This document shows, piece after piece, positions 16,125 through 24,492 of a stretch of DNA of 64,000 nucleotides (positions within the stretch are counted from its first letter, which is position 1; every line of letters starts with the position of its first letter). The DNA is from Chloroflexota bacterium (GTDB lineage: Bacteria; Chloroflexota; UBA11872), in the NCBI GenBank assembly GCA_022820025.1, contig JAJEGF010000035.1:1-64000 (forward strand), given 5' to 3'. The notes beneath the pieces are model-generated. The model worked only from the letters and a program-made list of their open reading frames with translations. It was not told the origin of the DNA and searched no databases. The position numbers were made by a program, and so were the translations under genes.

Positions 16125-17672
16125 CTATTGCCCAAGCCGCTCCAGAACCACGTGGGCGGCGTTGTGGCCGGGGGCGCCGGTGACTTCGCCGCCGGGGTGG
16201 GTGCCGGCGCCGCAGAGGTAGAGGTTTTGGACGGGGGTGCGGTAGTCGGACCAGCCGGGGAGGGGGCGGCGGGACATCATCTGCTGGGGAATCATGTCGA
16301 CGTGGCGGATGTTGCCGTCGGTCAGGCCGATGCGGTCTTCGATGTCCTCGGGCGTGAGCATCGTCCAATCGATGATTGCTTCCCTGAAGTTGGGCGCGTA
16401 GCGGCAGAACTCGTCGATGAGTTTTTCCCCGAACTCCTGCCGCTTCTCGGACCATGAGCCGTCCTTGAGGTGGGCCGGCACGAAGAACACCCACATGGAC
16501 AGAACGTGTTGCCCCGCGGGGGCCACCGATGGGTCGTAGACGGTGGGAATCTGGACCTGGATGACCGGGGTCTCGGGGAGCCGGCCGCTGGTGGCGTCAA
16601 GCCAGCTGGACTCGCAGTAATCGGTCGAGGGCGCGAGATTGATCATGGAGAGGTGCTTGGGGTCGTAGTCGTCGCCCAGGTGGCGTGAGAAGTCGGGCAG
16701 CTCGCGCAGGGAGCACAGGAACTTGACCGAGGCCGACTGGGTTTTCAGCGCCTCGACTTCGTCCACGACGTCCTGGTCCACGTCGTCGCCGCCCAGCAGT
16801 TGCGTGAAGGTGCGCTTGGGGTCGGCGTTGGACAGCACGAGGTCGGCTTCGATCACCTCGCCGTTCGCCAGCTCGACGCCGGTGGCCTTGCCGTCGTCGG
16901 TCAGGATGCGGGCGACTTCCGCGCCGGTCCGGATCGACACGCCGACCGACTCGGCGGAGCGGGCCATGGACTGGGTGATGGAGCCCATGCCGCCGCGCAC
17001 GATGCCGTAGTTCTCCGTGTCCTCGCGGTACGCGCTGAACCGGTAGAGCGCCATGATGTAGGCGCTGCCGGGCGCGCTGAGGTTGCCCATGTCGATCGCG
17101 CCGATGCTGGCCATCGCCCGCATCTCGTCCGAGACGAAGGTACGGTCGATCAGGTCACGCACCGGAACCGTGAGCAGCGTTTCCAGCAGCTCTTCTTCTT
17201 CCTCGTCCCTGAACCGCTCGGTGAGCTCGGCCAGGGAGGGCGGCGGACCCAGGTAGTAGTCGCTCAGAATCCGCACGGCGCGGTGCCAGAAGTTGGCCCA
17301 GTCCAGCCAGGCCTCGGCGTCCTCAGGCGAGAACTGGCGAATCTCTTCCGCGGTCTTCTCGTCGTCGTGCCACAGCCGAACGGCGCGCCCGTCGGGAAAC
17401 GGGTGCAGGCGGCCGGGGTCCAGGGGGTAGACGTGGAAGCCGTGCTTGCGGAGTTCGAGTTCGTCGATCACCTTCTGCTGGAGGATGTGGCAGACGTAGG
17501 AGCAGGTGGAGATGTGGAAGCCGGGGAACCACTCCTCGGTGACGGCCGCGCCGCCAACCACGTCGCGGCGCTCCAGCACCTGCACGTCCAGCCCGGCCCG
17601 GCCGAGGTATCCGGCGGCCACCAGGCCGTTGTGCCCGCCGCCGACGATTACGACTTTCTTGTTCTCGGCCAT
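16125..17672 (-). CDS. Phytoene-desaturase-like FAD oxidoreductase (PYROXD2-type)
   Basis: A 515-residue flavoprotein. Residues 6-35 are the dinucleotide-binding fold VVIVGGGHNGLVAAGYLGRAG ending in LERRDVVGGAA, the shared start of CrtI-type desaturases and PYROXD2. A substrate region follows with YGIVRGGMGSITQSMARSA. The C-terminus LYLCGAGTHPGGEVTGAPGHNAA is the second FAD contact. Carotenoid synthesis genes (phytoene or squalene synthase) are absent nearby, so a broader role in dehydrogenating or isomerising a hydrophobic substrate is more likely than carotenoid production. The start ATG has an AAAGGAGCG site. It is divergent from the amidohydrolase gene, sharing a 129-bp intergenic region. 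Confidence 0.85.
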   Translation of the reverse strand: MAENKKVVIVGGGHNGLVAAGYLGRAGLDVQVLERRDVVGGAAVTEEWFPGFHISTCSYVCHILQQKVIDELELRKHGFHVYPLDPGRLHPFPDGRAVRLWHDDEKTAEEIRQFSPEDAEAWLDWANFWHRAVRILSDYYLGPPPSLAELTERFRDEEEEELLETLLTVPVRDLIDRTFVSDEMRAMASIGAIDMGNLSAPGSAYIMALYRFSAYREDTENYGIVRGGMGSITQSMARSAESVGVSIRTGAEVARILTDDGKATGVELANGEVIEADLVLSNADPKRTFTQLLGGDDVDQDVVDEVEALKTQSASVKFLCSLRELPDFSRHLGDDYDPKHLSMINLAPSTDYCESSWLDATSGRLPETPVIQVQIPTVYDPSVAPAGQHVLSMWVFFVPAHLKDGSWSEKRQEFGEKLIDEFCRYAPNFREAIIDWTMLTPEDIEDRIGLTDGNIRHVDMIPQQMMSRRPLPGWSDYRTPVQNLYLCGAGTHPGGEVTGAPGHNAAHVVLERLGQ

Positions 17673-17801
17673 GGTTCGCTCCTTTTGCCGCTACCCCGTG
17701 CCGGCTGGCTCGCGCCCGGACGCCAGAACGGCAGTCACCCGCAGCTTTGCGTCTGTCACCGGGCTAGAATCCCAGGCCGTTCGGGGGACGGGTCGAAGCT
17801 T

Positions 17802-18917
17802 ATGACACGGGACTCCAGGAAGCCGCTCGGTCTGGACGATGTCTTCATCGTCGACTGCGACGTGCATGCCAACGAACCGCCCGAGGCGCTGGCGCCGTAT
17901 ATCGACATGCCGTGGCGGCGTTCGCTGGAGTTGCTGGGGCGAGGGCCGCAGCGCTACCTGGACATTCCGGGTTACGCGCCGATTCTCAACCTGGATCCGC
18001 CGTTTCCCGACCGCGGGCTGGGCAATCGGACGGTGACCAGCGCGCGGCAGATGCGGGACGAGCTGGATGAGCTGTCCATCGACGTCGGCATCCTGTTCCC
18101 CGACAACCTGCTCAAGATTGCCGTGTTCCCGCACGTGGACTACGCGGCGGCGCTGGGGCGGGCGTACAACGCCTGGCTGGCGGACGCGTGGGTCAGCCGT
18201 GAAGAGGGTCTGTACGGGGCGGTGCTGGCGGCGCCGCAGGATCCGAAGGACGCGGCGGAGCAGATTCGGACCTACGGGGCGGACGACCGGTTTGTGGCCG
18301 TCTACCTGCCGGTCGCGGGGCTGCGTCCGCTGTGGGGCGACCGGATGTACGACCCGATCTACGAAGCGGCCGAGGAGATGGGCCTGCCGGTGATGCTCCA
18401 CAGCGTGGGGATCATCCACCCGCACTTTCCGTTCAACCTGGAGCACGTGGAGTCGCGGATCGTCCGCCACCCCATCAACCATGAGTTCGCGCTGATGGCC
18501 AACCTGTTCACGATGATCGCCAACGGGGTGCCGGTGAGGTATCCGAACCTTGAGATCGTGTTCACCGAGGGCGGCGTCTCCTGGGTGCCCTTTGTGATGT
18601 GGCGCATGGACAAGGAGTACGCCGAGATTCCCACCGGCGCCCCGTTCCTTGAGCGTCCGCCGAGCGAATACATCAAGGAGATGTACTACTGCACGCAGCC
18701 GATCGAGGAACCCGAACGCGCCCGCGACCTGGTGACGATGATCGACCTGTTTGACGGGCGGGATAAGGTCATTTTCGCGTCGGATTGGCCGCACCACGAT
18801 TTCGACCATCCGCGCAAGGTCCTGAACATGCCGTTCGACGCGCAACTCAAGCGCAACATCATGGGCGAAACCGCCCGCCGCCTCTTCAAGCTGCCGGTTC
18901 CCGTTCCCGTCGCCTGA
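17802..18917 (+). CDS. Amidohydrolase-2 family metal-dependent hydrolase
   Basis: The track frame is open from 16800 only because it is the complement of a coding strand. ATG 17802 (MTRDSRKPLGLDDVFIVDCD) is the real start, giving 371 residues. Family features are VDCDVHANEP (the strand-1 metal motif, DxH form), an active-site histidine in GLPVMLHSVG, and KVIFASDWPHHDFD at the end with the catalytic Asp of the COG2159 group. Such enzymes hydrolyse or decarboxylate ring acids. The next gene, a Rieske ferredoxin-type protein, overlaps its stop (TGATG), so the two form a unit. They may belong to breakdown of an aromatic or cyclic substrate, which is inferred. Confidence 0.9.
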   Translation: MTRDSRKPLGLDDVFIVDCDVHANEPPEALAPYIDMPWRRSLELLGRGPQRYLDIPGYAPILNLDPPFPDRGLGNRTVTSARQMRDELDELSIDVGILFPDNLLKIAVFPHVDYAAALGRAYNAWLADAWVSREEGLYGAVLAAPQDPKDAAEQIRTYGADDRFVAVYLPVAGLRPLWGDRMYDPIYEAAEEMGLPVMLHSVGIIHPHFPFNLEHVESRIVRHPINHEFALMANLFTMIANGVPVRYPNLEIVFTEGGVSWVPFVMWRMDKEYAEIPTGAPFLERPPSEYIKEMYYCTQPIEEPERARDLVTMIDLFDGRDKVIFASDWPHHDFDHPRKVLNMPFDAQLKRNIMGETARRLFKLPVPVPVA

Positions 18918-19312
18918 TGGCGCGGATCCGGGTGGGGCCGGCGGACGAGATCCAGCCCGGCCAGCCGGCGTTTGTGACGCACGGCGATATCGAGATCGCC
19001 GTGTTCCGCCTGGACGACGGTTTTCGCGCCTACCGCAACCGCTGCCCGCACCAGCAGGGGCCGGTGTGCACGGGTCCCGTGAGCGGCACGCTGGTTGCGA
19101 CGGCCGACACGGACTGGCGGCTGGCCTGGGTGCTGGAAGGCCGGGTGCTGATTTGCCCCTGGCACAGCATGGAGTTCGACCTGGACACGGGGCGCCGGAT
19201 CCGCGCCCAGTCGGAACGCCTGCGGGCGTTTCCGGTTGAAGTCGAGAGCGGCCAGGTTTTCGTGCAGGTGGGTCCGCGCTCGGCGGCATCCGCTGCCCGT
19301 CAGCGGGCCTGA
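18917..19312 (+). CDS. Small Rieske [2Fe-2S] ferredoxin-type protein
   Basis: Starts at ATG 18917 inside the upstream stop codon; the track start is too far upstream. The 131-residue product has the two Rieske cluster motifs: CPHQQG (C-x-H) at about residue 47 and CPWHSMEFDLDTG (C-x-x-H) at about residue 86. There is an insertion of about 35 residues between them (GTLVATADTDWRLAWVLEG) that is longer than in simple ferredoxins. It lacks a catalytic non-haem iron domain, so it should carry electrons to a partner oxygenase or act as a small redox subunit. It is translationally coupled to the amidohydrolase. Confidence 0.9.
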   Translation: MARIRVGPADEIQPGQPAFVTHGDIEIAVFRLDDGFRAYRNRCPHQQGPVCTGPVSGTLVATADTDWRLAWVLEGRVLICPWHSMEFDLDTGRRIRAQSERLRAFPVEVESGQVFVQVGPRSAASAARQRA

Positions 19313-19419
19313 CGACCGCTTGCCGTTCGTCCGGGCCGCCGGCGTCCCGAGTGTTTCACGGATCGTTCCAGGCTGATCCTTCCCCATCTCGCCGGCGTGT
19401 AGGCTGGATAGTGCGTGGC

Positions 19420-20577
19420 ATGCCGGGGGCTCAGCGAGTGAAGTTCGTCTCCGCGATCTCGCTTGAGACCGAGCCGGCGCGCATCGCGCAGGACATCCAC
19501 GACCAACTCGCGGCGGACGGACCCTTCGACCTGGTCGTCGCATTCGTCCGGCCTCCAACCGATCCGGCGGGCGCCGAAGTCCTGGCCGGGGTGCGAGAGA
19601 TCCTGGCGCCGCGACGATTCATCGGCTGCACGGCCGGCGGCGTCGTGGGGTCAGGCCGCGAGATTGAGAGCGACGACGCCACCGCGGTTCTGGCCGCGCG
19701 TCTCCCAGGCGTTCGGGTGGATCCGCTTCCCGATCTCGACGACGAGGCCGTCAATCTCGCACCGGACGACCTCCAGGCCTGCATTGTGTTGGTGGATCCC
19801 TATTCGACGGCCACGGAAGCCTTGCTGCGCCGGCTGGACCAGCTGGCCCCGGGAATCCCCGTTATCGGCGGCGTGGCCAGCTGGGCGTCGGCCCCGGGTC
19901 GCAACCGACTCGCTCAAGACGACAACGTCGTCAACACGGGCCTGGTCGGGGTGACGCTGCGCGGGAATTTGCGTGTCAGCACTATCGTCTCGCAGGGCTG
20001 CCGGCCGGTCGGCGACTGGTTCACCGTGACGAGCAGCCGGAGCAACCTGGTGCAGGAGCTCGACGGTAAACCGCCGCTCGAGGTCCTGCAGGAAGTCTTT
20101 GCCGAAGCTAGCTCCGAGGATCAGAAACTCATGCGATCCGGGATCCTGCTTGGGCGTGGCGTTGCCAAGCAGCCTGATGATCTCGGCCACGGCTCTTTCA
20201 TCATCCGCGTCGTCCTCGGCGCGGATCGTGAGTCCGGCGCCATCAGCGTGGCCGACCGCGTGCGCGAGGGCGAGTACGTGCAGTTCCACGTGCGCGATGC
20301 GCAGAGCGCCCGCGACGACCTGGAAATGCTGTTGACGCCGCAGGTCTTTGAAGAGACCGCCGCCGGGGCCTTGCTGTTTACCTGCAACGGTCGCGGGGAG
20401 GGCTTCTTCGGTGAGCGCGACGCCGATGTCGCGATCATTGGCAACGCCCTGGGAGAGCAGGTGCCCGTGACGGGGTTTTTCTGCGGCGGCGAAATCGGCC
20501 CTATCGGCTCGGCCAACTTCGTGCACGGGTACACCGCCAGCCTGGCTGTTTTTCGCCCAGGGTCCGGCGCGGGCTAG
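19420..20577 (+). CDS. FIST-domain signalling protein
   Basis: A 385-residue soluble protein (from ATG 19420) with a FIST N-domain and FIST C-domain. Recognisable parts are IGCTAGGVVGSGREIESDD, VFVL-like strands, a central VIGGVASWAS, GLVGVTLRGNLRVSTIVSQGCRPVG and a C-terminal GALLFTCNGRGEGFFGERDADV followed by GFFCGGEIGPIG. FIST proteins are sensory modules proposed to bind small ligands such as amino acids. Here no kinase or methyl-accepting domain is attached, so it is a free-standing sensor or an enzyme of unknown function. It is followed immediately by an inserted repeat element. Confidence 0.85.
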   Translation: MPGAQRVKFVSAISLETEPARIAQDIHDQLAADGPFDLVVAFVRPPTDPAGAEVLAGVREILAPRRFIGCTAGGVVGSGREIESDDATAVLAARLPGVRVDPLPDLDDEAVNLAPDDLQACIVLVDPYSTATEALLRRLDQLAPGIPVIGGVASWASAPGRNRLAQDDNVVNTGLVGVTLRGNLRVSTIVSQGCRPVGDWFTVTSSRSNLVQELDGKPPLEVLQEVFAEASSEDQKLMRSGILLGRGVAKQPDDLGHGSFIIRVVLGADRESGAISVADRVREGEYVQFHVRDAQSARDDLEMLLTPQVFEETAAGALLFTCNGRGEGFFGERDADVAIIGNALGEQVPVTGFFCGGEIGPIGSANFVHGYTASLAVFRPGSGAG

Positions 20578-20590
20578 ATCTCACGCCTGA

Positions 20591-20774
20591 GAGACCGTTG
20601 CATAACCCAGGGTTGGGTGCGCGGAAGACCCCTCACCGATTTCGGCCGAAGACGCCCGAATCCTTCGACAAGCTCAGGACAGGTTCTGCCTCTCCCCTTG
20701 GAGAGGGGAAAGAACGGCGCCCGCCTGAGGAGATGGACACGGCACACCCACCCCTCGGGTTATGCAAAGGTCTC
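20591..20774. mobile_element. MITE-like element, 184 bp, with terminal inverted repeats and 6-bp target duplication
   Basis: The left end is GAGACCGTTGCATAACCC. The right end is GGGTTATGCAAAGGTCTC, whose complement matches the left end at 17 of 18 bases. The element is flanked on both sides by GCCTGA (20585-20590 and 20775-20780), as expected of a target-site duplication. Inside are GGTTGGGTGCGCGGAAGACC, the palindromic CTTCGACAAGCTCAGGACAGG repeat and CTCCCCTTGGAGAGGGG. No transposase frame exists, so it must be mobilised in trans. Confidence 0.8.
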
Positions 20775-20896
20775 GCCTGAGGGAACGCATGCGAGTTTCC
20801 GTTTGAGCGTTACCTGGGCGAAGTGCGCTTCTCAGAAGTGAATATCTGAACTCAATACAATCGCCGGAATAAACATATGGCCATGGGGATCGTGAT

Positions 20897-22219
20897 TTGA
20901 CGCAGTCGCTGCCTGAATCTCCGAACGGTAGCGCTCCTACAAATGGCACTGCGGGGCGCCGTGTCCGGGAAGCACTTCTCAGGACGACAGAAGCGGTGCT
21001 TCGCCCGCTGGTCATGCGGTCGCTGCTGGCCTGGGAACGCCTTGAGTCGGGCGTCAGCTACAACCCCACCTCCAGGGACGTCCAACGCAACCCGTACCCG
21101 ACCTACGAACGGCTGCGGCGCAAGGATCCCGTGCACCGGATGCGGCTGGTCGACGCGTGGGCGATCACCCAGCACCAGGACATCGACGCGATGCTCCGCG
21201 ACAGCCGCCGGTTCTCGAACGGCGGCCGGGACTACGGGTACGTCGACTACATTTCACTGCTGGACATGGACCCGCCGGATCACACGCGCTTGCGGTCGCT
21301 CGTGGTCAAGGCGTTTACTCCGCGGGCGGTCGCGCAGCTAGCGTCGAGCATCCAGGAAACCTGCGACGAGCTTCTCGACGATGTCGAAGAAACAACCCGA
21401 TTCGACCTAATCGAGACCCTGGCGTTTCCGCTGCCGGTGATCGTGATTGCCGAAATGCTCGGCGTTCCGCCCGCGGACCGGGACCGGTTCAAAGCCTGGT
21501 CGCAGGACGCGGCGCTCTCGGTCGAGCCGGCGCTGAACCCGGGACAAGTGCGGCGAGTCCAGCGCGCCTTCGGGAATCTGCGGGAGTACCTGAACGGGCT
21601 GATCGAGCGTTATCAGCGGGACCCGCAGGACAACATGATCAGCGCGCTGGTGGCCGTGGAGGAGGCCGGCGACAGGCTGACCCGCGAAGAGTTGCTGATG
21701 ACCCTGATGTTGCTGTTGGTGGCCGGCCACGAGACCACGCGCAACCTGATCGGCAACGGCATGTTGGCGCTGCTGAGGAATCCCGACCAGTTGCAGCGGT
21801 TGCGCGACCATCCGGAGTTGATGGAGTCGGCCATCCACGAGTTGCTGCGCTACGACGCGCCGGTGCAACTCGACAGCCGGGTCGTGCAGGAGGACCTGGA
21901 GATCGGCGGCAAGCGCATTCGCAAGGGCCAGCGGGTCATTGGCCTGATCGGCGCCGCCAATCGAGACCCCGAGGCATACGCCAAGCCGAACCGCCTGGAC
22001 CTTGGGCGCGGTGACAAGACCCACCTGTCCTTCGGCCGGGGCATTCACTATTGCCTGGGATCGCCCCTGGCGCTGTTGGAGGGGCGGATCGCCTTTGCCA
22101 CGCTCTTGCGTCGGTTCTCCTCCATCCGGCTGGCGACCGAGCCGGAGCACCTGGACGTCGTCGTGTTGCGCGGCGTGCGGGAACTGTGGCTTGACGTCGA
22201 GCGCGCTCCCGACGCATAG
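20897..22219 (+). CDS. Cytochrome P450 (bacterial class I type)
   Basis: The 440-residue protein has all core P450 marks. These are the I-helix oxygen motif LLLVAGHETT (about residue 275), the ExxR in IHELLRYDAP, then PVQLDSRVVQEDLEIGG and the haem-thiolate loop LSFGRGIHYCLGSPLALLEG. It is most like soluble CYP107-type enzymes that hydroxylate small molecules using ferredoxin-supplied electrons. The start is TTG 20897 behind GGGGATC. A proline-rich hinge with NPYPTYERLRRKDPV marks the fold entrance. No dedicated ferredoxin or reductase is adjacent, although the Rieske protein 1.6 kb upstream is a redox protein on the same strand. Substrate unknown. Confidence 0.95.
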   Translation: MTQSLPESPNGSAPTNGTAGRRVREALLRTTEAVLRPLVMRSLLAWERLESGVSYNPTSRDVQRNPYPTYERLRRKDPVHRMRLVDAWAITQHQDIDAMLRDSRRFSNGGRDYGYVDYISLLDMDPPDHTRLRSLVVKAFTPRAVAQLASSIQETCDELLDDVEETTRFDLIETLAFPLPVIVIAEMLGVPPADRDRFKAWSQDAALSVEPALNPGQVRRVQRAFGNLREYLNGLIERYQRDPQDNMISALVAVEEAGDRLTREELLMTLMLLLVAGHETTRNLIGNGMLALLRNPDQLQRLRDHPELMESAIHELLRYDAPVQLDSRVVQEDLEIGGKRIRKGQRVIGLIGAANRDPEAYAKPNRLDLGRGDKTHLSFGRGIHYCLGSPLALLEGRIAFATLLRRFSSIRLATEPEHLDVVVLRGVRELWLDVERAPDA

Positions 22220-22299
22220 CCCCCGGTGCCGCATCCGCGGCTTCGATGCACGGGCGCGCCGACATTCGTTCCCGCGTTTGACCTGAGGCTCGCTCCCTA

Positions 22300-22928
22300 G
22301 AGACCTTGGCGTAACCCTGGGTTGGGTGCGCGGAAGACCCTCACCCAGAAGGTAGGAGTGAGCGCAGGGGAGTGAGCGGTGAGAGCGGGAAGAGCGGTCG
22401 GGAGGCCGAGTCGGAGGCGTGGGGACGGTCAGCGCGGTGTGGGCATCGCGAGCTGAAGACCCTGACTTCAACCCGCTGCTCCAGGAGGCTCTTGCGTAAC
22501 TCGAAGGTGGGTGCCCGGAAGACCCACACCCCAACCCTCTCCCCCCGGGGGAGGGAGGAAGAGCGGGGCCGCGAGGTGGGAGTCAACGGCGGCTTGGGGA
22601 GTGGGGACGCGTGTCGACCGGAGGACCCTCACCCCAGCCCTCTCGCACGGGAGACCTTTGCGTAACCCAGGGTTGGGTGCGCGGAGGACCCTCACCCCAA
22701 CCCTCCCCCCGAGAGGGATTAAGAGGCGAGCTTTCCGGGCCGGGTTGCTGGACCCCTGGGTGGGTGGTTGGGATAGCAGCCACCCTCACCCCAGCCCTCT
22801 CCCTCAAGGGAGAGGGAGAAAGAGCGGCTGCAATTTCGAGGAGCAGGGGGTTTCGCAAAGGTCTCCATGGGGAGAGGGAGCAAGAGGGGCCGCGCCTTTG
22901 AGGGTGCGGGGCGTTTTGCAACGGTCTC
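22300..22928. mobile_element. Composite cluster of GAGACC-ended MITE-like elements with outer target duplication
   Basis: The 712 bp between the P450 and the symporter hold no gene. The outer left end GAGACCTTGGCGTAACCC (22300) and the outer right end GCGTTTTGCAACGGTCTC (to 22928) are inverted to each other and flanked by TCCCTA (22294-22299 and 22929-22934). Inside are further ends: GAGACCTTTGCGTAACCC at 22651, GTTTCGCAAAGGTCTC ending at 22866, and repeated CCCTCACCCCAACCCTC / GGGAGAGGGAG blocks. Several copies therefore appear nested or tandem. The right target duplication contains the TAG stop of the symporter gene. Confidence 0.75.
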
Positions 22929-22931
22929 TCC

Positions 22932-24458
22932 CTAGGCGGGCGTTCCGGTCTGGGCCGAGCTGCCGCGTACTACCTCGTCGAACTCACGGGTGCGGTCCTC
23001 CGCCGGGGGCGCCGTCAGCAACGTCCCCGCGACGGCCGCCAGCCCGCCCGCGAGGAATCCCGGCAGGGCGGGCATTACGTCGAACATGCCTTGCGGGCCA
23101 CCGGACAGCACGAACTGCCAGAGCGACGCCACCACGAATCCGACCACCACCCCCGCCAAGGCGCCGCCGAAGTTGAAGCGCCGCCAGTACAGCGCCAGGA
23201 TCACCGCCGGGCCAAAGGTGGCGCCCATGCCACCCCAGGCATAGGCCACCAGGTTCAGCACCGTGTCGGGGAAGGCGATGGCCAGGTAGCCCGCCAGCGC
23301 CCCGATTACAACCAGCAGCGCACGCCCCAGCCACACCCGTTGCGAGGCGCCCAGGGCGCTCGCATACCGGCGCAGCAGCGGCAGGTCGCCGGCCGCAATG
23401 GCCGACGCCAACAGCAGCTGCGAGTCCGCCGTACTCATCACGGCCGCGATCACGGCCGTGAGCAGCAGGCCGCCAATAATGGCCGGAAAGAAATAGTCCG
23501 AAACCAGGAAATACACGCGCTCCGCATCCGTCGTCGTGATGCCGACTTCGTCAAGTGCGGGCCGCGCGAAGAGGCCGAGGAGGAAGCTCAGTGAGTAAAC
23601 AAGACACAGCCACAAGGTCGACAGATTGCGGCTCTGCTTGATCCTGTCTTCGCGCTCCACGGCCATGAATCGTTGCAGCACGTGCTGCGCGCCAAAGAAG
23701 CCGAGCCCCCATCCCATCGTGCCCAGGACAAAGACCGGCGTGACCGCGCCGCCGCGGTCGTCGGTGAATGGGTTCATAAAGCCCGTGGCGCCGCCGCCCA
23801 CGCCGCCGAGCGGGTCTTCGGCCGCCACGATCACCGTCGTCAGCATGATGACGAAGCCAACGAGGATCAATACGGCCTGGAAAACATCGGTCCGCGAGAC
23901 GGCCAGGAAACCGCCGATGAACGTGTATGACGAGACCGCAATCAGGGTGAGAATCAGCCCCAGCGTCGGATCCAGGCCGAATTCCGTGTTGAGCAGTTTC
24001 GACCCGGCGACCAGGCCGGACGTGATGTAGAAGACGACAAAGAAGATTGTGAACGCGGCGCAGATCGCTCGAAGAACCTGGCTCCGGTCCCCCAGGCGAC
24101 GCTCAAGGAACTCGGGAATCGTCAGCGCGTCTTCCATCGAAATGGTGTAGCGACGCAGGCGTCTCGCGACGATCGTCCAGTTAATCCAGGCGCCAATGAC
24201 GAGGAATACGACCAGCCACAACTGATTTGCTCCGCTCGTAAACGCCAGCGCCGGAAATACCAGCATCGTCCAGCCGCTGGTGGTGGACGATCCGGCGCTC
24301 AGCGCGGTCGTGAAGCTGCTGAGACGCCGGCGGCCCAGGACGTAGTCCGACATCGCCGACATCTGGCGCACCCGGACGATGGCGATGCCGATCAGAATCG
24401 CGAAGTACGCGACGAATACCGCGATGGTCCACGCGGTGCTCAAGGCGTCCGGGGTCAT
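22932..24458 (-). CDS. Sodium:solute symporter (SSS family, PutP-like)
   Basis: A 508-residue membrane protein with about 13 transmembrane segments. Family marks include VLGRRRLSSFTTALSAGSSTTSGW (the TM1-2 Na+ and substrate region of PutP), the RRLRRYTISMEDALTIPEFLERRL loop, VSSYTFIGGFLAVSRTDVFQA, and AVIAAVMSTADSQLLLASAIA, the signature Na+-binding stretch. It resembles sodium/proline symporters, but the substrate is not certain. The TAG stop lies inside the 6-bp target duplication of the adjacent mobile element. Insertion therefore occurred at the very end of the gene, and the native C-terminus could once have differed slightly. The start lies 34 bp after a binding-protein gene on the same strand. 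Confidence 0.9.
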   Translation of the reverse strand: MTPDALSTAWTIAVFVAYFAILIGIAIVRVRQMSAMSDYVLGRRRLSSFTTALSAGSSTTSGWTMLVFPALAFTSGANQLWLVVFLVIGAWINWTIVARRLRRYTISMEDALTIPEFLERRLGDRSQVLRAICAAFTIFFVVFYITSGLVAGSKLLNTEFGLDPTLGLILTLIAVSSYTFIGGFLAVSRTDVFQAVLILVGFVIMLTTVIVAAEDPLGGVGGGATGFMNPFTDDRGGAVTPVFVLGTMGWGLGFFGAQHVLQRFMAVEREDRIKQSRNLSTLWLCLVYSLSFLLGLFARPALDEVGITTTDAERVYFLVSDYFFPAIIGGLLLTAVIAAVMSTADSQLLLASAIAAGDLPLLRRYASALGASQRVWLGRALLVVIGALAGYLAIAFPDTVLNLVAYAWGGMGATFGPAVILALYWRRFNFGGALAGVVVGFVVASLWQFVLSGGPQGMFDVMPALPGFLAGGLAAVAGTLLTAPPAEDRTREFDEVVRGSSAQTGTPA

Positions 24459-24492
24459 TCGCGGGCTCTTCGGCAGCCGTGACGTTCAGGGA

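Noticed and set aside
17691-19289. 532-codon minus-strand ORF over the amidohydrolase and Rieske genes
   Set aside because: Antisense shadow; the plus-strand frames carry complete catalytic motifs.
22372-23176. ORFs of 97-221 codons within the repeat cluster (e.g. 22511-23176)
   Set aside because: They read through low-complexity repeat blocks and change frame between copies; the region is mobile-element DNA.
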